Shown: positions 1-7,076 of the stretch, piece after piece
Layout: every line of letters begins with the position of its first letter
How positions within the stretch are numbered: the stretch's first letter is position 1
Assembly (NCBI RefSeq): GCF_013425525.1
Contig: NZ_JACCKA010000008.1
Coordinates: forward strand, 1 to 34,933
Reading direction: 5' to 3'
Length of the DNA: 34,933 nt
From: Luteimonas salinisoli
GTDB lineage: Bacteria > Pseudomonadota > Gammaproteobacteria > Xanthomonadales > Xanthomonadaceae
Program-made: the position numbers and the translations under genes
Notes under the pieces: model-generated
What the model saw: the letters and a program-made list of their open reading frames with translations, nothing else
Told to the model about the DNA's origin: nothing
Database searches by the model: none

Positions 1-1
1 G

Positions 2-82
2 GTGAATTTGCTCTTGCGCATCGGTGGCCTCCTGGGCGGTAGTGTGCCCGGAGACCTCCAGCTACCGCTGGACCGATTTTAG
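2..82 (+). CDS. C-terminal end of an unidentified protein (partial)
   Basis: Reading from base 2, an open frame of 26 codons runs to TAG at 80-82. The residues look protein-like (hydrophobic LLLRIGGLLGG, then PGDLQLPLDRF) rather than random GC-rich translation. The stop falls immediately before the Shine-Dalgarno-like AGGGGGAGG (81-89) of the next gene, so the two genes would be closely spaced on the same strand. The 5' part lies outside the window and the product is not recognised. The short length leaves real doubt that this frame is coding. Confidence 0.4.
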   Translation: MNLLLRIGGLLGGSVPGDLQLPLDRF

Positions 83-99
83 GGGGAGGCGACAGGTCG

Positions 100-387
100 A
101 TGTCGCATCCCGCCCTTCGGTACCTCAATATTGCACCCGAGGGATTCAGTCCTTGTATACCGCAGTCTGCGAAAGAGTTTGTCGCAGCCAACGAGCGGCT
201 GGATGGCGCCATTCTTCCCCAAATGTTCGCAGCTGGTGGTGTCGCCGCACTCTACTTTTTTCGCCCGGTAGAAGGTCTGTATGCGGTGGCAGCTTCAGTT
301 CATCGAATACAAGATGTGCGGGAGCATTGGGCGTTCGCGCAACGGATGGCTACCGATGTCTCAAGTGCATTCTGCGCAGCAACCTGA
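100..387 (+). CDS. Small hypothetical protein (95 aa)
   Basis: This ATG follows a strong ribosome-binding sequence, AGGGGGAGG, at 81-89. The 95-residue product starts MSHPALRYLNIAPEGFSPCI. It has no signal peptide. A hydrophobic stretch near residues 43-54 (MFAAGGVAALYFF) is too short to be a confident membrane span, so a small cytoplasmic protein is most likely. I do not recognise the family. It may be co-transcribed with the gene whose end is seen at 2-82. Base composition is less GC-rich than in the genes further right, which would fit accessory DNA. No function is proposed. Confidence 0.6.
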   Translation: MSHPALRYLNIAPEGFSPCIPQSAKEFVAANERLDGAILPQMFAAGGVAALYFFRPVEGLYAVAASVHRIQDVREHWAFAQRMATDVSSAFCAAT

Positions 388-557
388 CACGGCGTTCAAG
401 CGCGCCGCGGAAAGAGACTATCGTGTTTCCTGATGGTCATCGGCCCGCGGCCGCTTGACGCGGCGCTCGGGAACGTCTGATCGCTGCTGATCTGGTCATC
501 ATCACAAAGCAGGCAGTACAGGCCGACATTGCTCCAGCCGCGCACGGAGATCCAGAA

Positions 558-935
558 ATGTACGACCCAATGTCGGACGACCGGACTTCCGCGCGACCCC
601 CAGCCGCAGCGAGTGGCGCTCCGGCAGAAGAGGACACGCGCGAGCCGCCGGGACTGCCCGCCGTGTGGTTGCCGATCGTCGGTTTGGCATGGCTGGCAAG
701 TGGTGGGCTGTTCGCCACGAATGCGGATCATTTCGGCCCGGGCTTCCTCCCCATGCTCGTATGGATGTTCAGCTACCCTGTGGTCGCGATCGCCCAGATC
801 ATTGGGGCTATCGTGCAGTTGCATCGATACCAGGATGGCAAGTTTGGAGGCCGGTTCGAGCCTTGGCGGCTTGCCATATGGGGGCTGGCTGGCGCGGCTT
901 ACATTGCAGTTCCGATCGTGATCACCCTCGCGTGA
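558..935 (+). CDS. Small membrane protein, unknown function (125 aa)
   Basis: ATG at 558 is preceded by GGAG (about 9 nt upstream, in cacGGAGatcc). The first 35 residues are hydrophilic and rich in Pro, Ala, Ser and charged residues (ending REPPGLP). Three hydrophobic segments follow, near residues 36-52 (WLPIVGLAWLASGGLF), 63-84 (FLPMLVWMFSYPVVAIAQIIG) and 104-124 (LAIWGLAGAAYIAVPIVITLA). This gives a small inner-membrane protein with a cytoplasmic N-terminal tail. No family is recognised. It stands alone: the 170 bp upstream hold no gene I can support, and downstream lies transposon debris. Confidence 0.6.
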   Translation: MYDPMSDDRTSARPPAAASGAPAEEDTREPPGLPAVWLPIVGLAWLASGGLFATNADHFGPGFLPMLVWMFSYPVVAIAQIIGAIVQLHRYQDGKFGGRFEPWRLAIWGLAGAAYIAVPIVITLA

Positions 936-970
936 ACGGCGCCGGCCGAAGGAAAGGGGACAGGGTCGCC

Positions 971-999
971 GGGAAAACGGTGCCAGAGTTGGTTTTCCC
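971..999. repeat. Short palindrome, degenerate REP-like element
   Basis: GGGAAAAC at 971-978 pairs with GTTTTCCC at 992-999 around a 13-nt loop containing GTGCCAGAGTT. The loop and flank resemble the GTCAGRG-type palindromes at 20580-20630, 34662-34742 and 34864-34928. It lies between two genes and directly abuts a transposase remnant. Confidence 0.5.
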
Positions 1000-1006
1000 T
1001 ATTCTC

Positions 1007-1099
1007 AAGCGGGTGGCGCGGCTGATGGCCACTGCCGGGTTGCAAGGCTGGCCACGACGCACCAGGCGCCGGTTCGGCGGCAAGCCGGCCCGGCGCCAG
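1007..1099 (+). pseudogene. IS3-family transposase (OrfB) N-terminal remnant
   Basis: Translating from 1007 gives KRVARLMATAGLQGWPRR and then an Arg-rich continuation. This closely resembles the helix-turn-helix region near the N-terminus of IS3-family OrfB transposases (typically RRVARLMR..GL.G..RR). No start, no DDE catalytic core and no partner OrfA are visible, and the frame decays by about 1100, so this is a relic. A second, more degenerate copy of the same block (CAGAGT, GGTTTT, CAAGCG, CTGATGGC in order) lies at 1807-1873. Confidence 0.45.
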
Positions 1100-1195
1100 C
1101 GGGTATCGGGAACTCCGTGGAAGCGGGGTAGAATCCCAACCCGGCTCTCGGCTCTTCGGCCAGGGAAGCAAGAGACATCAGGGGCTAGCTGATCG

Positions 1196-1777
1196 GTGAT
1201 CACTCTCGCGAACTTGATGGAAGAAGCAACCGCGCTAGCTCGGCCGGGAACACGCTTGGTACCAGACGGCTCAGGCGCGCCTTGTGCAATCTGGCACGGC
1301 TTCGAGCCAGGGCAGCCTTGCATTTCAGTCCGCCGTCATGATGCGTGGTTGAGCGTGGTGCCAGACGAGGACCTATCCGGAGATGCAGTGCTTGGTTCTG
1401 GCTCACCGGCACCCGGTGTGCCGCTTTTCGCTGAGCCCTACAGCTCGCTTCCACCTCCCGATGCGCTCTTCATGTTTGGGTCCAGCCTGGTCGAGCGCTA
1501 CCTCGTGTCGAACGGTTGGGTCCGGGAGGAGCCCTTGAACTCCAACTTTCCAGATGGTGCCGCACACGAGTACGAGCGCATATGGCAGAAGAACTGCCCA
1601 ATATTCACTGACACGGCTTGGGCTGTTTGCGGCGGATGGAACTTTCCCTGGCCCGATGGCGACTTCATCGAGAGATCAGGCACCGACCTTGCGGTATGGA
1701 CACTGAGGGAGGCCGAGCCGTGGGTCGAGGTGTTCGAAGAAAATGGCGTGTTCACCGTTCGCCAGAGAATCACCTAA
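1196..1777 (+). CDS. Hypothetical protein (193 aa)
   Basis: The open frame starts at GTG 1196, with a purine-rich AGGGG about 13 nt upstream. An in-frame ATG at 1217 (MEEATALARP) is an equally possible start. The product is acidic and rich in Trp and aromatic residues, with no signal peptide or membrane span, so it is probably cytoplasmic. The C-terminal half carries conserved-looking blocks (WQKNCPIFTDTAWAVCGGW, then FPWPDGDF, and a final VFEENGVFTVRQRIT). The composition suggests a compact alpha/beta protein of the kind common among immunity-like or orphan accessory genes, but I do not recognise a family. It stands between two stretches of transposon debris. Confidence 0.65.
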   Translation: MITLANLMEEATALARPGTRLVPDGSGAPCAIWHGFEPGQPCISVRRHDAWLSVVPDEDLSGDAVLGSGSPAPGVPLFAEPYSSLPPPDALFMFGSSLVERYLVSNGWVREEPLNSNFPDGAAHEYERIWQKNCPIFTDTAWAVCGGWNFPWPDGDFIERSGTDLAVWTLREAEPWVEVFEENGVFTVRQRIT

Positions 1778-1806
1778 CCATTTAGTCAGGCGGACAGCGG
1801 GGAGAG

Positions 1807-1873
1807 GGTGTCAGAGTAGGTTTTTCAAGCGAGAGCAGGCACACCCTGGGCGGGAGCCGCGCGCCTGATGGCG
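1807..1873. repeat. Degenerate second copy of REP/IS3 debris block
   Basis: GGTGTCAGAGTAGGTTTTT, then CAAGCG and later CTGATGGC, reproduce in order the landmarks seen at 980-1031 (GGTGCCAGAGTTGGTTTT, CAAGCG, CTGATGGC). The spacing differs, so one or both copies have decayed. The block runs into an in-frame ATG at 1868. That is a reason to reject 1868 as the start of the following gene in favour of 1910. Confidence 0.4.
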
Positions 1874-1909
1874 GCGAAAATCACCCGCCCCAACCTCCGA
1901 GGGAGCAGC

Positions 1910-2323
1910 ATGGGCATCACCGTGGGCGGCGCGAGCAAGCTCTTGGCCATCGTTCTATTGGTCCTGGGCGGGGCGGCGGGCAGCGCTCAGTCGCATGCAC
2001 AGACCGATCCGCTGGGCGATCGCCCGGCACTCGATCCTGACCATCTGATCTTCCACGAACCGATGGAAGACGGAATCTTCTCCGACAACTGGTACGCCTA
2101 TCAACTCGAAGAGGAAGACGGGCCCGTCGCCGGGCTGTACGTCGTCGTTCGCGACGGCAAGAGCGGAGACTTCTCCGCGTCGCTCTCGCTCGACTGTGCA
2201 AACAGGTCCTCCACATGGGAATGGGGGGTCTTGTACGGATCCGAGCTGGTCGGTCAGGACTACTTCGAGCAGCAGGTCCCGCCCCAGGTCGCCCAGAACG
2301 CGCTTGCGCGGTACTGCCCGTAG
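1910..2323 (+). CDS. Exported hypothetical protein (137 aa)
   Basis: I chose ATG 1910 because GAGGGAG lies just upstream and because the product then begins with a clean Sec signal peptide: MGITVGGASK, a hydrophobic core LLAIVLLVLGGAAG, then SAQSHAQ with probable cleavage near residue 31. The in-frame ATG at 1868 would bury this and falls inside repeat debris. The mature protein of about 105 residues is acidic, with a central segment NWYAYQLEEEDGPVAGLYVV and two cysteines (in SLDCANR and ARYCP), which could form a disulfide in the periplasm. I do not recognise the family. A periplasmic or secreted location is inferred from the signal peptide. Confidence 0.7.
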   Translation: MGITVGGASKLLAIVLLVLGGAAGSAQSHAQTDPLGDRPALDPDHLIFHEPMEDGIFSDNWYAYQLEEEDGPVAGLYVVVRDGKSGDFSASLSLDCANRSSTWEWGVLYGSELVGQDYFEQQVPPQVAQNALARYCP

Positions 2324-2664
2324 CCCTGAGGTATGGCTGCGGGCTTCGAAAGCATCGGATCCTCAACGGGCGCTGGCTGGTCACGGTGAACCGCCACCGC
2401 TGGCGCCACGGCCACACCCGCGCGTCGCGGCTGGAACTGGCGATGACTTCGGCCGAGCGCTGGTTGTGTCGGCACGCGGATAGGCTGCAGACGGTCGAGC
2501 GCGGCCGTCCCCGCCGGCGCTGAGCTCGGACGAGAAGCGCGCGGAGTGGCGGGCGCGGTAGGGTCGGTTCGACCCCGTTTCGGCTGTTGACGCATGATTT
2601 GGCCGCGCCGGGACTCGACTGTGATTTAAGCTGTCCACACGCTGTGTATGAGGGGGAGCGTTCC
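2324..2664. other. Gap without a supported gene
   Basis: About 340 bp. An open plus-strand frame runs to TGA at 2521-2523 and ends in a Trp/Arg-rich peptide (GRWLVTVNRHRWRHGHTR and on). It has no credible start and overlaps the preceding gene in another frame. It may be a decayed gene fragment. I see no promoter or hairpin that I can support. Confidence 0.4.
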
Positions 2665-2988
2665 TTGAAGGACCACGTAGGTGTTCGAACGGTTGCAGCG
2701 TTGGCAGGCGCCATGCTGGCGGCATTCGCCGCTCCCGAGGTGGGTCTCGATGCCGTGATCGAGCACGCCGAAGCGCAGCGACCGACCATGGATGCCCGTT
2801 TTGGGGAGAGCCTCGACTACGAGCTCCTGAGAAATGATTCTATCGGCGGATCGCTGATCAGGGTGGTGTTCGTACATCGTTTCGAGAAACACGCCGTACC
2901 TTGGCAGTTCGTCTGGTATCGGGGTGGCGATGGCTGGTTGCTCAACTCCTTCAGCTTCACCGACGATCTGGCCCAACTGCTTCGGTAG
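2665..2988 (+). CDS. Exported hypothetical protein (107 aa)
   Basis: The preferred start is TTG at 2665, which follows GGGGGAG (2652-2658) at good spacing. The product then opens with an export signal (KDHVGVRTVAALAGAMLAAFAAPEVG). A longer frame reaches back to TTG 2587 but puts about 26 unlikely residues in front. The mature part contains FGESLDYELL, a block IRVVFVHRFEKHAVPWQFVWY and the end GDGWLLNSFSFTDDL. That pattern (FGxxLxYELL, WxFVxYxxxxxWxLNxFxFxD) recurs in small periplasmic or lipid-anchored proteins of Xanthomonadaceae with no known function. Likely periplasmic; the role is unknown. Confidence 0.65.
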   Translation: MKDHVGVRTVAALAGAMLAAFAAPEVGLDAVIEHAEAQRPTMDARFGESLDYELLRNDSIGGSLIRVVFVHRFEKHAVPWQFVWYRGGDGWLLNSFSFTDDLAQLLR

Positions 2989-3120
2989 TGGTCCCGTGAG
3001 CCGGGACGGTGAGGTTCAGTTGTAGAGCCGAGCACGATGTCAGGGATGATTTGAACTACTGCCCTTGGCTTTTCCAGGCTGCTCGGCAGGCAGCCACTGC
3101 AGGCGGCCAGGGCGACGGAA

Positions 3121-3597
3121 CTACATCCCCTTCTTCGCGATCCTCGCGTGGATCTCGTTGACCTGCATCAGCGCCGCCGAGCCGTAGTACTTGTGGTACT
3201 CGGCGACCATCTCGCCGTGCTGGATGACCGGGTCGGTGGCGACCAGTGCTTTCGCGGCCTCGATGTCATCGACGGCCAGGATAAACAGGCCGCGCCAGCC
3301 GTCAGCGCTGTCCAACGGGCCGGCGACGGCCAGCTTTCCTTCTTCGGCAAGCCGTTTCATGTTGGAGAAATGGCCCCTGAACATGGCATCGCGTGCCTCG
3401 CCCTTCGGCATCGGGGTCGGGCCGGACTTCAGGATCACCAACACGTAGCTGCGCATGCCGTAGTCGTCGGCCCCGAAGGACTCGGCCAGTGCGGCGTCGT
3501 AGCCCGGCGGCGGCGCCTGGTCGGCGGGTTCCACTGCGAAGGCGCTGAACGCCAGCGACTGGCTGGCGGCGAGCAGGAAGGCTTTGGCCCAAAGCAT
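3121..3597 (-). CDS. Exported YciI-like protein
   Basis: I chose the ATG at 3597 because GGAG lies about 10 nt upstream and the product (158 aa) then begins with a signal peptide (MLWAKAFLLAASQSLAFSAFA, cleavage before VEPADQ). The upstream in-frame region is Arg-rich and unlikely to be translated. The mature domain has the ferredoxin-like YciI pattern: YVLVILKSGPTPMP near the start, then HFSNMKRLAEEGKLAVAGPL, RGLFILAVDDIEAAKALVATDP and HGEMVAEYHKYYGSAALMQV. YciI-like proteins are small, often dimeric and of ill-defined enzymatic role; exported versions are known. It lies downstream of, and in the same direction as, the AraC-type regulator, with a gap of about 165 bp. Confidence 0.75.
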   Translation of the reverse strand: MLWAKAFLLAASQSLAFSAFAVEPADQAPPPGYDAALAESFGADDYGMRSYVLVILKSGPTPMPKGEARDAMFRGHFSNMKRLAEEGKLAVAGPLDSADGWRGLFILAVDDIEAAKALVATDPVIQHGEMVAEYHKYYGSAALMQVNEIHARIAKKGM

Positions 3598-3762
3598 GGC
3601 GCGCTCCGAACTGATGTGGTGTCGGCGATCGTACGCCGGCACGGCGGATCGTGCAGGGAGGCATCTCCCTGGTCGGCGCGTCCTGGAAAAATGGGCACTG
3701 ACACCAGCTATCGCGGCCAACCTGTGGGCGGCGCCGACCGCGAAGGAGGGCCGGCTGCTCGA

Positions 3763-4533
3763 TCAGCTGGTTGCCTGAAGTTCCGCGAGCAGCGCGCGCG
3801 GCGTGGTGCCGGCGATGGCGTGGAATTCGGCGATGAGGTGCGCCTGGTGGTAGTAGCCAGCCGCGGCGGCGATGGTGGCCCAGTTGTTGATGCCTTCCCC
3901 GCGCGCGGCGGCCAGGGCCCGATGGAAGCGGGTCAGCTTGGCGAACGCCTTTGGGCTCACGCCCACGGCTGCGCGGAACACGCGCCGGAGGTGGCGCTCG
4001 CTCACGCCCAGGCCGCGGGCCACGGTACGCACGCTGGCGCTTGCCAGCCGTTCGGCGGCAGTGAAGGCCAGCCGCGCATGTGCGCCGGGTTCGCCCGCCG
4101 ATGCGATGCGTTCGGCGATCGCAAGCTCCAGGGCCGCGGCGGCGGCGGCCGTGTCGCGGGCGCCGGCAAGCCGGTCGCGCAGCCGCCGCGTGGCCGCGTC
4201 GCCCCACAGGTCCTCCAGTGCGACGATGCGCCCGCCGATGGCCGAGGCAGGCACGCCGAGCACTGCTTCGTACGTATGCAGGTGGAGGCGCGCGAACACG
4301 ATGCGCTGCCCCCCGGGTACGACCTTGCGATGCGCCTCCTGCCGTACGCCGAGGGCGTGCACGTCGAGCCCGTCGCGGATCGACGGGCCGAGGCGGGCAA
4401 CCAGGTGGATTTGCGGGCGCGGGATGGCCACGTGCGGCCGGGTGCGCTCGCATTCGTCGACGAAGAGCTCGGCCATGGCGGGCGGCGTCGCCAGCCCCAG
4501 CCCGGGGCGGGGGCGTTGCAACTGCGTGTGCAT
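3763..4533 (-). CDS. AraC-family transcriptional regulator
   Basis: This is a 256-residue protein read from ATG 4533; a TTG eight codons earlier (4557) is possible but less attractive. The N-terminal half has the pattern of the ligand-binding-type domain found in many AraC regulators of this size (IPRPQIHLVARLGP; VFARLHLHTYEAVLGVPAS; ALEDLWGDAATRRLRDRL). The C-terminal third is a double helix-turn-helix of AraC type (VRTVARGLGVSERHLRRVF, AVGVSPKAFAKLTRFHRAL, then NWATIAAAAGYYHQAHLIAE and GTTPRALLAEL). It is divergent from the NAD(P)-dependent reductase at 4623, about 90 bp apart, so that gene is its likely target and it probably binds the shared intergenic region. This is inference from arrangement only. 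Confidence 0.85.
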   Translation of the reverse strand: MHTQLQRPRPGLGLATPPAMAELFVDECERTRPHVAIPRPQIHLVARLGPSIRDGLDVHALGVRQEAHRKVVPGGQRIVFARLHLHTYEAVLGVPASAIGGRIVALEDLWGDAATRRLRDRLAGARDTAAAAAALELAIAERIASAGEPGAHARLAFTAAERLASASVRTVARGLGVSERHLRRVFRAAVGVSPKAFAKLTRFHRALAAARGEGINNWATIAAAAGYYHQAHLIAEFHAIAGTTPRALLAELQATS

Positions 4534-4622
4534 GGCCCGATTCTGGTGGCGATGCAATGGCCGCGCAAGGCATGGCCGTTTTTTACAATGCAGGCCGGAT
4601 GCCGGGGGCTACGCTTCCCCGC

Positions 4623-5462
4623 ATGAAGACGATCCTGATCACCGGTGCGACCGGAAAAGTTGGAAGCCGACTCGTCAAGCGCCTTGCCGGGCGCGGCGAT
4701 CGCCTGCGCGCCCTGGTACGCGATCCGGAGCGGGCGGCCCCCTTGCGGAACGACCAGGTGGAGTTGGTCGAGGGGGACCTGCTCGATCCCGCCTCGCTCG
4801 AAGCGGCGGTGCGCGGCGTGGATGCTGTGGTCCATTGCGCTGCGTTCTTCCGTGGCGCCACGGCCGAGCAGGCGCATGCGGTGAACGAGCTGGGCACGCA
4901 GCACCTGGCCACTGCCGCCCGCGCCGCATCGGTTGGGCGCTTCGTTTTCGCCAGCACCGGCCTGGTCTACGGGCCCACCGGCGGCCACGCCGCCCGCGAG
5001 GAGGACGCCTGCGCGCCCGTGGACACCTATCCCCTGAGCAAGCTCGCCGCCGAGCGCTTCCTGCTCGCCCTCGAAGGTCTCGACGTGCGTGTTCTCCGCC
5101 TGCCGTTCGTCTATGGCGACGGCGATCCGCACATCGCGGAGGTCGTGCCGCTGATGCGCGGCTTCCCGCCGGACCAGCGCATGTCGATCGCCCACCACGC
5201 CGACGTTGCCCAAGCCGTGGCCTGCGTGCTCGATGCCCCCGCGCCGGCGCATCGCATCTATAACGTGGTTGCCGACGAGGCGCCCGACCTGGCCGCGCTG
5301 TTCGCATCCGTCGGCCAGCCCCCGCCGGACGGTTCGCAGCCGGAGCGCGCGCGTGCTTTCGATACACTCCTCGACGGCAGCCGCATCCGCGAGGATCTCG
5401 GCTTCAGGCCCTTGTTCCCGCGTCTCGCGGATGCGGCCGCGGCCGATACGCCGAGTGCGTGA
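4623..5462 (+). CDS. NAD(P)-dependent epimerase/dehydratase (extended SDR)
   Basis: This 279-residue protein has the extended short-chain dehydrogenase layout. The nucleotide-binding glycine motif TGATGKVG is at residues 7-14, with VEGDLLDP at 49-56 and the HCAAF segment near 71-75. The active-site pair is Tyr136 and Lys140 in TYPLSK, with Ser111/Thr112 in FASTGLVYGP. The C-terminal part (VLRLPFVYGDGDPHI and the DVAQAVACVLDAP block) shapes the substrate pocket. The reaction is an NAD(P)-dependent oxidoreduction or epimerisation on an unknown substrate, in the cytoplasm. The start is ATG 4623. It is divergent from the AraC-family gene, its probable regulator, and converges with the immunity array, whose last gene ends 28 bp away. 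Confidence 0.85.
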   Translation: MKTILITGATGKVGSRLVKRLAGRGDRLRALVRDPERAAPLRNDQVELVEGDLLDPASLEAAVRGVDAVVHCAAFFRGATAEQAHAVNELGTQHLATAARAASVGRFVFASTGLVYGPTGGHAAREEDACAPVDTYPLSKLAAERFLLALEGLDVRVLRLPFVYGDGDPHIAEVVPLMRGFPPDQRMSIAHHADVAQAVACVLDAPAPAHRIYNVVADEAPDLAALFASVGQPPPDGSQPERARAFDTLLDGSRIREDLGFRPLFPRLADAAAADTPSA

Positions 5463-5490
5463 TTTCGGACCGCTCTATGAGGCCATTCTT

Positions 5491-6231
5491 CTACTGCAGG
5501 CTCGGATCTGTCACCGGTAGAAGATCGAGGTCGACGAGCTCCATCTCGACGATGTTCGCTTGCTTGATGTGCGCCTTGTTGGCCAAGGAGAACGCATCGT
5601 TCACCGCGACGATGACCGTGCCCTTGCCGGGCACCTGGACGAGCTCGGCTGCGGAGGGAAGCTGGTCTGCCGTTACCCGGCGCGGCACGTAGCCCATCCA
5701 GCCGAGCGCTTTGCGGTGGAGGAATGCAGCGTAGGACACAAGGTAAGTCGTCGGTCTGGGCTTATCGGGGACGCGGTCCCGTACGTCGACGAACGCGTAC
5801 TCGACCTCCTCCAGTTCGACGATGGCCGTCAGAACGTCACGGACAACCTGTGCCGCGCTTGGGCCGAAGGCTTCGTCAGGCCGGTAGATGTCGAGAAAAA
5901 TCGAGCGTTCCGTCGGAGTGTACCCAAGCTCGAACAATCCGGGCGTCCGCTTCGAGCTGGTGTCGCTATCGAGGTGGATGAGAAATCCATGCGGCAGGTG
6001 TATGAACTCGGCGGCGTACTGTTTCATCCGCTCGTCAATTCGTTCCAGCATTGCTTCCTTATCGAAAAACTCGACGTACTTCTGCCTGGGAGTATTCAGC
6101 CCGCCGTGCCAATGCTGAAGGTCCGGCACAACGCGGCGAAATGCGTCGAGTAAGCGCTGGACGCGGCGATACCCTGCCTCGGCATCCAAAGCGGCTTCCG
6201 GGATGTCGACCCAAATTCTCGCGCTAATCAT
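5491..6231 (-). CDS. Imm52-like immunity protein, third copy
   Basis: A 246-aa cytoplasmic-looking protein, the distal member of three tandem paralogues downstream of a Tox-REase-5-type toxin. N-terminal landmarks are DIPEAALDAEAGYRRVQRLL and HWHGGLNTPRQKYVEF; the middle has TPGLFELGYTP. The C-terminal half (VVRDVLTAI; RDRVPDKPRPTTYLVSYAAF; VTADQLPSAAELVQVPGKG; HIKQANIVEMELVDLDLLPV) is almost the same as in the toxin-adjacent copy at 7077-7817: about 14 differences in 118 residues by hand count. The N-terminal 128 residues differ at about 50 positions. Imm52 proteins are thought to bind and neutralise partner nuclease toxins. This copy may cover a variant toxin delivered by related strains. 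The gap from the second copy is 34 bp, with a weak ribosome-binding site. Confidence 0.7.
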   Translation of the reverse strand: MISARIWVDIPEAALDAEAGYRRVQRLLDAFRRVVPDLQHWHGGLNTPRQKYVEFFDKEAMLERIDERMKQYAAEFIHLPHGFLIHLDSDTSSKRTPGLFELGYTPTERSIFLDIYRPDEAFGPSAAQVVRDVLTAIVELEEVEYAFVDVRDRVPDKPRPTTYLVSYAAFLHRKALGWMGYVPRRVTADQLPSAAELVQVPGKGTVIVAVNDAFSLANKAHIKQANIVEMELVDLDLLPVTDPSLQ

Positions 6232-6265
6232 TAGTGGAGCCGATACTGCGTCCGATCGCGGTAGA

Positions 6266-7012
6266 TCATCGCAGGCTTGGATCGACTACGGGCAGCAGGT
6301 CGAGGTCTGCGAGCTCCATCTCCACGATGTTGGCCTGCTTTATGTGGGTCTTGTTTGTGAGCGAGAACGCCTCGCCAACGGCCACGATGACGGTGCCCTT
6401 GCCGGGGACCGGCACGAGTTCCGCGGCGGTCGGCAACTGGTCGGCGGTGACCGCGCTAGGCACGAAGTTCATCCACCCCACAGCCTTTCGGTGCGGGAAC
6501 GTGGCGTAGGAGAGGCGATAGGTGGTCGGTCGCGGCCTGTCCGGTACGCGGTCCCGGACGTCGACGAAGGCGTACTGGACATCTTCCAATTTGGCGATGG
6601 CTGCGAGCGCGCGTGCTACGACGGTTGTGGCGCGCTCCTCGAAGGCCACATCCGGTTGATGGATGTCGAGCGCCACGACCCCGCGCGCCGGTTCGTACGC
6701 AAGCTCGAATAGCCCCGGCCGGCGCTTCTTCTCGCTGTTGCTGGACAGCCGCAGGCCAAATCCGTCGGCGTTGGGGAGGGCAGGAAACTGCGCTTTGAAT
6801 GCGTCGATGCGCGCTTGCACGCGCTCCAGCATCGTAGTCTTGTCCCGGAAATTCACGTAGTCCTGGTCCGGAGTGGTGATCCCGCCGTGCCAGTTGGTCA
6901 ACTCCGGCGCGATGCTTTCAAGTTCGCGCAGGAGCCGATCGACCTTGGCGTAGCCTGCGTCGAGAGACAGGGACTCTTTTCGAACGTCCGCTCGCGTTTC
7001 GGCGCTGATCAT
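6266..7012 (-). CDS. Imm52-like immunity protein, second copy
   Basis: A 248-aa paralogue lying between the other two immunity genes. It keeps the same architecture: SLSLDAGYAKVDRLLRELES, NWHGGITTPDQDYVNFRDK, RPGLFELAYEPARGVVALDI, RDRVPDRPRPTTYRLSYATF, VTADQLPTAAELVPVPGKG and HIKQANIVEMELADLDLLPV. It differs from copies one and three throughout, including the otherwise conserved C-terminal half (WMNFVPSAVTADQ rather than WMGYVPRRVTADQ). It is therefore the most diverged of the trio and does not share their near-identical tract. The start ATG 7012 is preceded by CGGAAG. The gap from the first copy is 64 bp. Expected role: antitoxin binding to a cognate or variant Tox-REase-5 domain. The Imm52 assignment comes from neighbourhood and overall pattern. 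Confidence 0.7.
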   Translation of the reverse strand: MISAETRADVRKESLSLDAGYAKVDRLLRELESIAPELTNWHGGITTPDQDYVNFRDKTTMLERVQARIDAFKAQFPALPNADGFGLRLSSNSEKKRRPGLFELAYEPARGVVALDIHQPDVAFEERATTVVARALAAIAKLEDVQYAFVDVRDRVPDRPRPTTYRLSYATFPHRKAVGWMNFVPSAVTADQLPTAAELVPVPGKGTVIVAVGEAFSLTNKTHIKQANIVEMELADLDLLPVVDPSLR

Positions 7013-7076
7013 ACTGGTGTCTTCCGCTTCGCCATCGAGCCGTCTTGATTGCGGTCAGTCCGTGCGGTGCGCGCAC

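Noticed and set aside
388..480. Possible decayed gene: TAFKRAAERDYRVS in one frame and MVIGPRPLDAALGNV in another.
   Set aside because: Both peptides look protein-like, but they are short, lie in different frames and match nothing I recognise; not enough to call a pseudogene.
2215..2523. Open frame of 102 codons ending in a Trp/Arg-rich peptide.
   Set aside because: It overlaps the exported-protein gene in another frame, has no ribosome-binding site and no recognised motif; it may be a relic but cannot be supported.
3148..4626. Very long plus-strand frame (492 codons) across the YciI and AraC region.
   Set aside because: It is antisense to two recognisable genes with clear motifs; long antisense frames are expected in GC-rich DNA.
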